Of a stretch of DNA of 33,420 bases, positions 1 to 6,476 are shown piece after piece; the first letter of the stretch is position 1, and each line of letters starts with the position of its first letter. The notes below the pieces were generated by a model. The model ran no database searches. It was not told the origin of the DNA and saw only the letters and a program-made list of their open reading frames with translations. This DNA is from Acidobacteriota bacterium. Its GTDB lineage: Bacteria; Acidobacteriota; Terriglobia; UBA7540. Made by a program: the position numbers and the translations under genes. The stretch covers positions 1-33,420 of the forward strand of contig JAKASG010000029.1 of the NCBI GenBank assembly GCA_021828285.1. Direction: 5' to 3'.

Positions 1-42
1 CAGCTTGAACTCCTTCGTGAACTGCCGTCGAGACAAACCCAT
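1..42 (-). CDS. Transposase OrfA N-terminus (partial, IS3/IS911 type)
   Basis: Fourteen codons are visible, starting at an ATG at 42 and running off the left edge. They read MGLSRRQFTKEFKL, the typical opening of IS3-family OrfA proteins, which are small helix-turn-helix DNA-binding proteins that work with OrfB (DDE transposase) through a programmed frameshift. A good Shine-Dalgarno sequence (AAGGGAG) lies upstream of the ATG, which supports this start. Nothing of OrfB or the frameshift site is visible. Confidence 0.65.
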   Translation of the reverse strand, partial: MGLSRRQFTKEFKL

Positions 43-121
43 GACTCATCTCCCTTCGATGGCATTTTCATACCATTCGCTGAATTTTGAGTCTTAACCG
101 TTTGTCTCAAATTTGGGGACA
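1..121 (-). mobile_element. 5' end of an IS3-like insertion sequence
   Basis: The minus strand carries the start of a transposase gene (see next entry) and, upstream of it, a candidate terminal inverted repeat that reads TGTCCCCAAATTTGAGAC outward to inward and ends at 121 with the TG/CA terminus usual for IS3-family elements. The remainder of the element lies outside the window to the left. The element abuts an open frame that begins abruptly at its edge, so it appears to have inserted into and truncated that gene. Family assignment rests on the transposase N-terminus and the TG...CA ends only. Confidence 0.6.
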
Positions 122-432
122 AGTCCAAGATACCACTTGATGCGAGCGGAGACAAGGAGTTATATCTGATTTGTTTCACGCAAAAAACGACCGCGCAAAC
201 TCCCCGGCCTAGCGATACTGATATTTACGTTGCCGCCGTGCTCGGGAGCAATGGTACGTCTGAGCCACGTTTTACGAAACTCTGGGATCGGAAGCTAGAG
301 ACAGACGCGTTTTACGGGGAATTCACGGTTCAGAAAATTCCGGATCTGGGTCCGTTCATTCTGCTTTACTGGGGAGACTTGGGCGGAAGCGGGGGACAGG
401 ACGCGATGAATGTCTACCGCATCACGGAGTAG
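122..432 (+). pseudogene. 3' remnant of an unknown gene, truncated by the IS
   Basis: The frame is open from the IS edge to a TAG at 430-432 and encodes about 103 residues. An internal GTG at 238 is the first usual start codon and would give 64 residues, but the open frame and protein-like composition extend upstream to the IS. The sequence is mixed polar and aromatic (for example FILLYWGDLGGSGG near its end), with no recognisable catalytic motif or membrane helix. It stops 12 bases before the first Rhs fragment in the same frame. By analogy with the three downstream tip/immunity pairs it could be the remains of an immunity gene of an earlier cassette. That is only positional inference; I do not recognise the family. 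Confidence 0.45.
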
Positions 433-444
433 GCCCAACAGCAG

Positions 445-1449
445 ATGTCGAGCCTTCAGTTCCTAGGGCAGGAACTTCCAGGAGTCTACGACACGACTCT
501 CGCGGGCACTGTCAGCACGACGTATCTCTATCATGAGGACGCGCTGGGTTCGGTGCGCGCCGTCACGGCGGCGAACGGGTCGCTGACGGGCGACGGGATG
601 TATTATCCGTGGGGCGAGGAGTGGAAGAAGACGGGCAACGCGGTGGCGATGTTCGGCGGGTTCGAGGGTGCCGACAGCGTTTGGCAGGAGCAATATGTGG
701 CCGTGCACCGCGTCTATCAGCCGAATTACGGCCGCTGGCTGACGCCCGACCCGGGCGGAATCAAGGTCGTGAACCTCGCCGACCCGCAGACCTGGAACAT
801 GTACGCTTACGTGACGGACAACCCGACAACGCTGAACGACCCTACCGGGCTGGGGGCGCACTGTACCGGCCAGAATACCGAACACAACAACGTTCTCACC
901 TGCGAGCAGGCACAGGCCGCCGCCCAGTTGACGGCGACGCTGAAGAACTCGACTCAGGAGCGGCCCCAACAGCAGATTGGACCGGACTACATTCCATCGG
1001 GTGGCAGTGAAACACTTGCTGTCACAGCCGGAAGAATCAATAATGAAACGAACGGCATGAAGAACTCGAAGAGCGAGAACATGTCCCTCTCCGACGCCGA
1101 AAAGCTGATGGCTCACCAGAGATTCAACGCGGAAAGGCGCTACGGAAAGAACGTCCAAAACCGCGCCGGGATGATGGCCCCTCTAATGCATGGACCAGGA
1201 TACAAGCGCGCCCTCGCAGCCACTATCGCAGCCGCACGCGAAGATGCGACTGGCTATGACCCGACCCTCGGAGCGAATCACTACAACATGCGTACGCCCG
1301 CGGAGGCCAACGGGATGCACCCCTTTTATGGGTATGGCGTTCATACCGTCTCCGGACCGTACATCTCACCCGGCCCATACAAATACATAGTTACCTACGG
1401 CCCGCCGATTTATGCGGACCCGGCCCTACCAGATCCGGGGGGCGGATGA
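445..1449 (+). CDS. Orphan Rhs C-terminal tip 1 (Rhs core end plus variable domain)
   Basis: The 334-residue product begins inside an Rhs core. YLYHEDALGSVRAVT (about residues 27-41) is the usual Rhs/YD motif, YQPNYGRWLTPDPGG (from residue 91) and LNDPTGL (around 130-136) form the Rhs core-associated ending where full-length proteins self-cleave. A constant segment continues to about residue 177. The last ~155 residues are unrelated to the other tips. The stretch DPTLGANHYNMR after an alanine-rich helix resembles the end of SleB-type cell-wall hydrolases, which hints at a peptidoglycan-degrading toxin; this is weak. No ribosome-binding site precedes the ATG and the N-terminal 1000 or more residues of an Rhs protein are missing, so this is probably a silent cassette used by recombination. 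It is followed by a gene with a strong RBS at 1577. Confidence 0.75.
   Translation: MSSLQFLGQELPGVYDTTLAGTVSTTYLYHEDALGSVRAVTAANGSLTGDGMYYPWGEEWKKTGNAVAMFGGFEGADSVWQEQYVAVHRVYQPNYGRWLTPDPGGIKVVNLADPQTWNMYAYVTDNPTTLNDPTGLGAHCTGQNTEHNNVLTCEQAQAAAQLTATLKNSTQERPQQQIGPDYIPSGGSETLAVTAGRINNETNGMKNSKSENMSLSDAEKLMAHQRFNAERRYGKNVQNRAGMMAPLMHGPGYKRALAATIAAAREDATGYDPTLGANHYNMRTPAEANGMHPFYGYGVHTVSGPYISPGPYKYIVTYGPPIYADPALPDPGGG
751..976 (+). repeat. Rhs constant block, copy 1
   Basis: This 226-bp block is nearly identical to 2602-2827 and 4153-4378, with scattered, mostly synonymous differences. It encodes the end of the Rhs core from the PDPGG motif through the DP(T/S)GL motif and a conserved linker that ends in KNSTQER. 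Sequence identity stops immediately after it. Copy 1 additionally shares about 45 bp upstream (from 706) with copy 3. Confidence 0.9.
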
Positions 1450-1576
1450 GTAGCCATCGCGAGCGCACTGGGCGATCAGCATCCCCATGCCGCGAGTCCA
1501 AGCCGATCTCGGAGTGCTATTTATGCCCCGACTATGAAGAACACCCGATTGCAGCCTGAGAGGGAAGGAGGCGCTA

Positions 1577-2134
1577 ATGTCCAAGCTTGGAAATCCGCTT
1601 GGGGGCTCGCCGGGCGATTGGCGACGGGTCCCATCGCGAGCGGCTCTTTGTGTGATTTTCCTTTTGCTTTCGTCGCTCGGTTTGCGGGGGGGACAAAACA
1701 AGGCCCGCCGGATGGCCGCCCCACCGCGGCTGCGGAAGGCAATAGGGTGCCTGGTCGCAGCGGATTACGTACAACAGTATGGTCTGAAACCTATTGGACT
1801 ACGCGTTGGTGACCTTGCATGGGTTCGGTACGGGATCGGTTCGATCCCGGAGATAGGGGGCACGCCCGGACTCTGGAACATAATCGTGTATTCTCAGAAT
1901 GCTCAGCGCGGTGCGCTCTTGTTTGCCGACCCAAATCGCCAGGGCGGTTTCGAAGCCATAAGGAATGGCTACAACCTAGTGAAACACCATTCACACTGGA
2001 CCGCATCGGGCGGACAAGGAGGATTCCGTCTTTACGAGGCCGTCGGACGGTATGTTACGGCGCTTTCCGCGCACTCTCGATACCGGGTGAGGCTTCTGCC
2101 CGGAAACTCCGAATGCACCCAAGAACAGAACTGA
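1577..2134 (+). CDS. Candidate immunity protein for tip 1, exported
   Basis: The product is 185 residues. A textbook Shine-Dalgarno (AAGGAGG, 1565-1571) five bases before the ATG shows this frame is translated, unlike the upstream tip. Residues ~20-38 hold an arginine followed by a hydrophobic run (ALCVIFLLLSSLGLRGG), which fits a signal peptide or single N-terminal anchor. The remainder is soluble and rich in Gly, Tyr and Trp, with no family I recognise. Position immediately 3' of an Rhs tip is the usual place for the cognate immunity gene. An exported protector would fit a toxin that acts on the cell wall or in the periplasm, but both points are inference from context. Confidence 0.5.
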   Translation: MSKLGNPLGGSPGDWRRVPSRAALCVIFLLLSSLGLRGGQNKARRMAAPPRLRKAIGCLVAADYVQQYGLKPIGLRVGDLAWVRYGIGSIPEIGGTPGLWNIIVYSQNAQRGALLFADPNRQGGFEAIRNGYNLVKHHSHWTASGGQGGFRLYEAVGRYVTALSAHSRYRVRLLPGNSECTQEQN

Positions 2135-2450
2135 GCGGTCGTCTGGAGGGTGAGCGAGCCAAAGCGGCTATGAAGTGAGCGATTAGCACCGGGTTGCCGC
2201 CGGTTAACGCGGAGCGCCGGAAAGGACGTAGTTTATCCCGGCACGGAGCTGTTCGTTAGAAATCGGAGCGAAATGATTACGACTTGGGATGGCGGCTATT
2301 TTGAGCTGGTGAGAACGGGTACGTGCTCCCGTTAGTGGGCCCAACAGACGAACCGTGTCAAGGCATTTAAGAATGTAACTTTCGTGCGTACCTGTCGCGC
2401 CATTTAAAATGTAACCGAAGGCCTTGATGAATTCGGGCTGCTTCGCCGGT
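2135..2450. other. Gene-poor stretch between tip cassettes 1 and 2
   Basis: No supported coding sequence is seen here. Two short imperfect direct repeats, gcatttaagaatgtaact (2363-2380) and ccatttaaaatgtaacc (2400-2416), are spaced as transposase-binding repeats sometimes are at IS21-like ends. They could be the scar of a lost insertion sequence. The second repeat lies just before the conserved leader block of tip 2. Confidence 0.3.
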
Positions 2451-2539
2451 CCGCGAGGGCTCGGCTTCGACGTGCGGTAATTTCGCCTCGATGTTCGGAG
2501 AAGGCGGCGTGAGCAATTTTTATCTGACACCGCACCGCG
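2451..2539 (+). repeat. Tip leader block, copy A
   Basis: An 89-bp segment is shared almost perfectly with 4026-4114, immediately upstream of tips 2 and 3. It includes the ATG used for both tips and encodes MFGEGGVSNFYLTPHR, the stretch before the terminal Rhs core motif. After this block the two copies diverge for about 60 bp and then converge again in the constant block. Confidence 0.85.
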
Positions 2540-3291
2540 ACTATGAGCCCACCCTCGGGCGCTGGCTCTCCGCTGATTCGTCAGTGGACGAACCTGTGGG
2601 TCCGGGCGGAATCAAGGTCGTGAACCTCGCCGACCCGCAGACCTGGAACCTGTACGCTTACGTGACGGACAACCCGACGACGCTGAACGACCCCACCGGG
2701 CTGGGGGCGCACTGTACCGGCCAGAATACCGAACACAACAACGTTCTCACCTGCGAGCAGGCACAGGCCGCCGCCCAGTTGACGGCGACGCTGAAGAACT
2801 CGACTCAGGAGCGGGCCCAAAAGCAGAACAACACTGAGAGTTCCCATAAGACGGCAGAGCGCCTAGTAATGGCAGGCGAGGCTGCGCTCAACGTCGAGAT
2901 CGCAAAGGTGAAGATTGGAATAGCTCAGAAGCTAGGAGAGGCAGCGGCTGCGGAGCCTGAGACGGCACCCGTCACCTTGGTCGGTGCGGCTGCCCTTGGC
3001 ATTTCAGCTTCCGGCAACCTGGCGGCGGCGGGCGCGCAAGTCGCTGGCGCTGCCACGGGACACATAAAGGGCGCAAACGCCGCAGCGCAGGTCGGGACGG
3101 TCGCCACAAGCGCCGCTGGACTCGTTGCGCTTGTGACGACGAATGGAAACGTGCAGAAGGCAGCGCGGTGGGCAGCACTTGAGGGCGTGGTCACCGCAAA
3201 CCCAGACGAGCTGCTCCACGGGACGTTGGTCGAAGTAACGGCCAAGGTAATTGATTACCTCGGAAACGTGAATCACGCCCTCGGCTTCTGA
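2491..3291 (+). CDS. Orphan Rhs C-terminal tip 2, Ala/Gly-rich candidate membrane-active toxin
   Basis: The product is 266 residues. Residues 1-112 are the end of an Rhs core: a YEPTLGRWLSADSS variant of the terminal YD motif, LNDPTGL and the constant KNSTQER linker. From about residue 113 the sequence is unique. It is dominated by Ala, Gly and Val, with a long small-residue region (about 145-210, including GAAALGISASGNLAAAG) that resembles glycine-zipper or pore-forming membrane segments, then a more polar end. No catalytic motif is evident. There is no RBS at the ATG, and the ORF lacks the body of an Rhs protein. The following gene encodes a four-helix membrane protein, the architecture usual for immunity to pore-forming toxins. 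Confidence 0.7.
   Translation: MFGEGGVSNFYLTPHRDYEPTLGRWLSADSSVDEPVGPGGIKVVNLADPQTWNLYAYVTDNPTTLNDPTGLGAHCTGQNTEHNNVLTCEQAQAAAQLTATLKNSTQERAQKQNNTESSHKTAERLVMAGEAALNVEIAKVKIGIAQKLGEAAAAEPETAPVTLVGAAALGISASGNLAAAGAQVAGAATGHIKGANAAAQVGTVATSAAGLVALVTTNGNVQKAARWAALEGVVTANPDELLHGTLVEVTAKVIDYLGNVNHALGF
2602..2827 (+). repeat. Rhs constant block, copy 2
   Basis: This is the second copy of the 226-bp block, equal in length to copies 1 and 3. Differences from copy 1 visible by eye include an M/L codon change after the DPQTW stretch and third-position changes near the LNDPTGL codons. Homology ends at 2827. Confidence 0.9.
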
Positions 3292-3318
3292 ATCTCTTGC
3301 GGGGCGTACGGGGGAAGC

Positions 3319-3699
3319 ATGGCGGATAAAAAGGGTCGGTATAGCTTCGTGATAATCGTCTACGTTGTAGCGGCGACGCTCGTCACGGTTTCAGCCCTGG
3401 CGCTTCACTTTCGCACGCTCTACTTGGTGGCCTCAGTGCTCGCTATTGTCATCGGGGGGGTGTACGCCTGGCGGAGATTTGCAACCCCTTCCAAGCCTGG
3501 GTCCTCCTTCGCAGTGTTCGTTAGAGGAAGCCTGATCTTCTTCGGGGGCGCTGCCTATGGCGTGACCTTGTGGTACCACGACGGGTGGCAATGGTCTGGC
3601 TGCCTGTACGCGCTTTACCCTCTGGCCATTGCAGGCTTGCTTCTTTGGGTCGCGTTCAGAATGAGGCGAAAGGCGCGCGCGCCTGGTGCGGCACGGTGA
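3319..3699 (+). CDS. Candidate immunity protein for tip 2, four-helix membrane protein
   Basis: The 126-residue protein has four hydrophobic segments at roughly residues 9-28, 31-49, 67-85 and 94-113, separated by short basic loops, and a strongly basic tail (MRRKARAP). The ATG is preceded by a purine-rich GGGGGAA sequence. It starts 27 bases after the stop of tip 2. No family is recognised. Polytopic immunity proteins of this size protect against channel-forming colicins by acting in the inner membrane, which would match the glycine-rich tip upstream. This pairing is inferred from position and topology only. Confidence 0.55.
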   Translation: MADKKGRYSFVIIVYVVAATLVTVSALALHFRTLYLVASVLAIVIGGVYAWRRFATPSKPGSSFAVFVRGSLIFFGGAAYGVTLWYHDGWQWSGCLYALYPLAIAGLLLWVAFRMRRKARAPGAAR

Positions 3700-3807
3700 G
3701 GGTCTTTCGACCATGCCCCTCGACGAACTGGCGCGGCTTCTCCTGGCCAAGTCGAAACGCTAGGCTGTGAACGACACCCGGGGCCGCCTCGTGGCTCCCA
3801 TTCGTGC

Positions 3808-3950
3808 CCTAAATCGGCCTTGTCTCAGGCGCGGCGGGGGCTGCGGTGCTTGCGCAGCGGCACGTCACCGTGATAATATCACAACACGATATAATCCCAT
3901 GCCCTGGATTCCCGCTTGCGCGGGAATGACGCGCCGGCGCGCAAGTCCGG
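3808..3950 (+). repeat. Long direct repeat flanking cassette 3, left copy
   Basis: A 143-bp segment beginning cctaaatcggccttgtctca is repeated at 5623-5780. Within it, attcccgcttgcgcgggaat (3908-3927) is a perfect stem with a four-base loop, of the REP or 'GGGAATGAC' type of dispersed intergenic hairpin. A run of ataatatcacaacacgatat precedes the hairpin. No protein-coding content is seen. Confidence 0.8.
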
Positions 3951-4025
3951 GTTGCAAATCTCGCATTTCAGATTGAAAATGGGCGCTGGGACGGCGCGCT
4001 GCGTTCGCCGGTGTTTGGGAACGTT

Positions 4026-4114
4026 CCGCGAAGGCTCGGCTTCGATGTGCGGTAATTTCGCCTCGATGTTCGGAGAAGGCGGCGTGAGCAATTTTTATCT
4101 GACACCGCACCGCG
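4026..4114 (+). repeat. Tip leader block, copy B
   Basis: This is the second copy of the 89-bp leader (see 2451-2539), with only a few substitutions. It fuses directly to the YQPNYGRWMTPDPGG version of the core end, as in tip 1, so tip 3 looks like a mosaic: leader as in tip 2, core end as in tip 1. Confidence 0.85.
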
Positions 4115-4821
4115 TCTATCAGCCGAATTACGGCCGCTGGATGACGCCCGACCCGGGCGGAATCAAGGTCGTGAATCTGGCCGACCCGCGGACCTGGAAC
4201 CTGTACGCTTACGTGACGGACAACCCGACGACGCTGAACGACCCCAGCGGGTTGGGGGCGCACTGTACCGGCCAGAGTACCGAACACAACAACGTTCTCA
4301 CCTGCGAGCAGGCACAGGCCGCCGCCCAGTTGACGGCGACGCTGAAGAACTCGACTCAGGAGCGGGCGCAAAGGCAGACAGACATTTACGAGCTGAACGG
4401 GGTGGTGACAGTTGAGACAAGCAACACAAGGACGATCACCGACGGCAACGGGAACAAGATCACTCAAGTGACCACCACGCAAGCGTTCTTCTCCGCCAAG
4501 AAAGGACAGGAGGGCGAATTCCTGGGTGCCCGGCAGACAACGTTTGTCGGAAGGGTTTTTAATCGTTGGAGCCGCAACATCAGCCTTAGTCAGGCGACAG
4601 CCATTCTCGGAAGCGGGGCAATCCAGGCGGGTACCGAGGCGACCGCTCCCGGCTTCTTCACCACGATGAATCGCGACGCCGCGGCACACCCGTACGAATA
4701 CGGTATGCATGCCGCGGGACTGGCGCTGCCTTTCCTGGGTGTCCCTATCGAGGTCGAGGGCATTATCACCGCGGTGGAGGCGGTGGAGATGGCGCATAAG
4801 CTAGACGAGGGTAGCCAATGA
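4066..4821 (+). CDS. Orphan Rhs C-terminal tip 3
   Basis: The start is placed at the ATG homologous to that of tip 2; the frame remains open further upstream through repeat DNA. The product is 251 residues. Residues 1-104 are the shared leader, the YQPNYGRWMTPDPGG and LNDPSGL core motifs and the KNSTQER linker. The unique tip (105-251) starts polar and threonine-rich (for example TITDGNGNKITQVTTTQ) and ends with two hydrophobic, helix-forming stretches around residues 215-240. I do not recognise the domain. No convincing RBS is present. Its stop codon overlaps the start of the next gene (ATGA), a translational coupling typical of toxin/immunity pairs. Confidence 0.7.
   Translation: MFGEGGVSNFYLTPHRVYQPNYGRWMTPDPGGIKVVNLADPRTWNLYAYVTDNPTTLNDPSGLGAHCTGQSTEHNNVLTCEQAQAAAQLTATLKNSTQERAQRQTDIYELNGVVTVETSNTRTITDGNGNKITQVTTTQAFFSAKKGQEGEFLGARQTTFVGRVFNRWSRNISLSQATAILGSGAIQAGTEATAPGFFTTMNRDAAAHPYEYGMHAAGLALPFLGVPIEVEGIITAVEAVEMAHKLDEGSQ
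4153..4378 (+). repeat. Rhs constant block, copy 3
   Basis: This is the third copy of the 226-bp constant block, slightly more diverged than copies 1 and 2 (DPRTW for DPQTW, LNDPSGL for LNDPTGL, GQST for GQNT). Similarity ends within the codons after KNSTQER. Confidence 0.9.
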
Positions 4822-5222
4822 GGCGTCAAGAGCCGCAATCTTGGGGCCCCTCCTTCCTTCCGAGGTTCAGGGGGCTGCGGTGGACGTGGCGAAGATGGGC
4901 TCTTTTGGCCTTTGCGGTCGTGTCCTTCTGCGACCAGTTTTTTATTCCCACCCCAAGGTGGGACGACAGCAGCGGGCAGGGCATGCTCTTCCTCATTCTC
5001 GGGTTCCGCGCTGTAGCCGCGGCCGAGCCTCCGCTGGTTGTTTTGGTCGCGGGTGGCTGCCAGGTGGCGCTGATGACCGGTATCAGTCACGGCATCGTTC
5101 CAGAGGTCAGCCCCGTCTGGACACCGATCGCATTCGGTCTCCTGATTTTTATCCTTTTGACCTGGCGCAGGGGGCGCAAGGACACAGCGCCCGATTCGGC
5201 GCCACGACCGGAGAGCACGTGA
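4818..5222 (+). CDS. Candidate immunity protein for tip 3, membrane protein
   Basis: The 134-residue product overlaps the tip 3 stop codon by four bases (ATGA), so it is probably translated by coupling. A basic N-terminus (RRQ, RFRGLRWTWRR) is followed by about three hydrophobic segments near residues 28-41, 55-90 and 102-117, ending WRRGRKD. No family is recognised. The overlap with tip 3 is the best evidence that it is the cognate protector. The adjacent membrane protein at 5301 is an alternative or a partner. Confidence 0.55.
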   Translation: MRRQEPQSWGPSFLPRFRGLRWTWRRWALLAFAVVSFCDQFFIPTPRWDDSSGQGMLFLILGFRAVAAAEPPLVVLVAGGCQVALMTGISHGIVPEVSPVWTPIAFGLLIFILLTWRRGRKDTAPDSAPRPEST

Positions 5223-5300
5223 GAAACGCCTTGAGTGCCTGCGGTGGACCTGGTCTACAGCTTAGAAAACTAGCCGTGTGCTCGGAGGCGGACTAAAGAT

Positions 5301-5627
5301 TTGTCCATCGGCGTTTCCAGAACGGTGCTGCTCCTAGCGATGGCAATCTGCTTCGTGGAGGCGGCCAGGGTGCCGCACAACGACCCCGGAACGGTGGCGA
5401 CAGCCGTGATGGGGATCGTGCTGTTGCGTCGACTGCTTGTAATTTCTCCGCAACCGATTCCCCCAATCGCTTCCGGATGCGTTCTCGCCGCTGCCGCGGT
5501 TGCTGGCGACCAGGGACTAATAAATATCAACAGGCCTATCTGGATAGCACTTATCGTGGTGGCCGGGGCTGTCTTCGGCTTGTGGGAGCGGATCCAGAGG
5601 CTTTGGACAGACCGTGAGTCCTCCTAA
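5301..5627 (+). CDS. Small membrane protein, second candidate immunity gene of cassette 3
   Basis: The 108-residue product starts at TTG with only a distant GGAG upstream, so the start is uncertain. Hydrophobic stretches lie near residues 7-21, 33-48, 53-69 and 80-96, and the tail is charged. It is about 80 bases downstream of the 4818 gene and ends at the right copy of the long direct repeat. No family is recognised. It may be an orphan immunity gene left from another cassette, which is common in Rhs arrays. Confidence 0.45.
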   Translation: MSIGVSRTVLLLAMAICFVEAARVPHNDPGTVATAVMGIVLLRRLLVISPQPIPPIASGCVLAAAAVAGDQGLININRPIWIALIVVAGAVFGLWERIQRLWTDRESS

Positions 5628-5780
5628 ATCGGCCTTGTCTCAGGCGCGGCGGGGGTTGCGGTGCTTGCGCCTCGGCTGATGGCGCTGCGACACGTCACCA
5701 TGATAATATCACAACACGATATAATCCCGTGCCCTGGATTTCCGCTTGCGCGAGAATGACGCGCCCGCGCGCAAGTCCGG
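5623..5780 (+). repeat. Long direct repeat flanking cassette 3, right copy
   Basis: This matches 3808-3950 in the same orientation, with a ~15-20 bp insertion after cttgcgc and a partly decayed REP-like hairpin (atttccgcttgcgcgagaat, where the stem is now mismatched). Together the copies bracket tip 3 and its two membrane genes. The repeat could have mediated insertion, loss or duplication of the cassette by homologous recombination. Confidence 0.8.
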
Positions 5781-5788
5781 ACGGCGAG

Positions 5789-5817
5789 TTGAATCGCGGT
5801 GCGGGTTTCATTATAAT
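5789..5817 (+). promoter_or_regulatory. Sigma-70-type promoter for the GAF gene
   Basis: TTGAAT (5789-5794) and a perfect TATAAT (5812-5817) are separated by exactly 17 bases and precede the ATG at 5855 by about 38 bases. The promoter begins just after the end of the right direct repeat, marking the border between accessory and core DNA. Confidence 0.75.
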
Positions 5818-5854
5818 GCGGGCGCGAGGAGCGGGTGCAGCCCGAGGGGTCACA

Positions 5855-6424
5855 ATGGCGGAAATGGAACTTGCATTGGCGGTAGCAAAAGCGGTTGAGG
5901 AAATGCGCAAAGCGGGCGGATGGCCTGCGGAGGATGCGCTTGCGAATCTCGCGGCGCAGATCGGCGGCGCATTCAATGTGAAGAGAGATGAGGTGGCCAT
6001 CATGCGTCTTTCAGCGGACGGCTTGATGCTTAGCTTTCTTTTTCCGGCGCGCCTTGCGAAAATCGGCACGATTCCGGTGACCACGACGCATTCGCTTGCG
6101 GTCAAAACGATTCGCGACAAGCGCGGTGAATGCGTGAATAATTTTGGCGTGTACAAGCACCCGACAGTTTTTGAATCGGTGGACCTTTCCACGGAAGAGA
6201 AGGCGACTCCCATCCAGAAAATTGTGAGCGCGCCCATGATAGCGGAGGGAAAAGTTGCGGGTGTGATTCAGGTGAGCCGCAAAGCAAAGCCCGGTGACGC
6301 CGCCGGTCCCGATTTTACTTCGCAGGATTTGAGCGAGCTTACGACGGCCGGCTCGATTCTCGGGAAATACTTGTCAACTCTTCGTGCGGCGCCGCCCAAG
6401 CCGGCGGACCCTTCAAAATCCTGA
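5855..6424 (+). CDS. Stand-alone GAF-domain protein
   Basis: The 189-residue product starts at the ATG after a GAGGGG Shine-Dalgarno; the frame is open upstream through repeat DNA but a start there is unlikely because the promoter lies at 5789-5817. A short helical N-terminus is followed by one GAF-like sensory domain (about residues 25-175), with the pattern TTHSLAVKTIRDKR, then VSAPMIAEGKVAGVIQVSRK, the characteristic C-terminal GAF strand pair, and finally a proline-rich tail. There is no output domain, so it may bind a ligand and act on a partner. It is transcribed alone and converges with the RNase E/G gene (52-base gap). Confidence 0.7.
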   Translation: MAEMELALAVAKAVEEMRKAGGWPAEDALANLAAQIGGAFNVKRDEVAIMRLSADGLMLSFLFPARLAKIGTIPVTTTHSLAVKTIRDKRGECVNNFGVYKHPTVFESVDLSTEEKATPIQKIVSAPMIAEGKVAGVIQVSRKAKPGDAAGPDFTSQDLSELTTAGSILGKYLSTLRAAPPKPADPSKS

Positions 6425-6476
6425 ACGCGTTTCGCGCCGGCCTTTCGCTCAAGGCGCGGCGAACGAAGAAGCGGGA

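Noticed and set aside
463-1158. Long open frame antisense to tip 1
   Set aside because: It mirrors the Rhs codons, recurs antisense to each constant block and has no family features or RBS.
3767-3976. Open frame in the left long repeat
   Set aside because: Composed of the REP-like hairpin and repeat DNA; no RBS and no protein-like character.
3908-5757. CRISPR-like reading of the repeated hairpins
   Set aside because: There are only two copies nearly 1.8 kb apart with no regular spacers; they belong to the long direct repeats.
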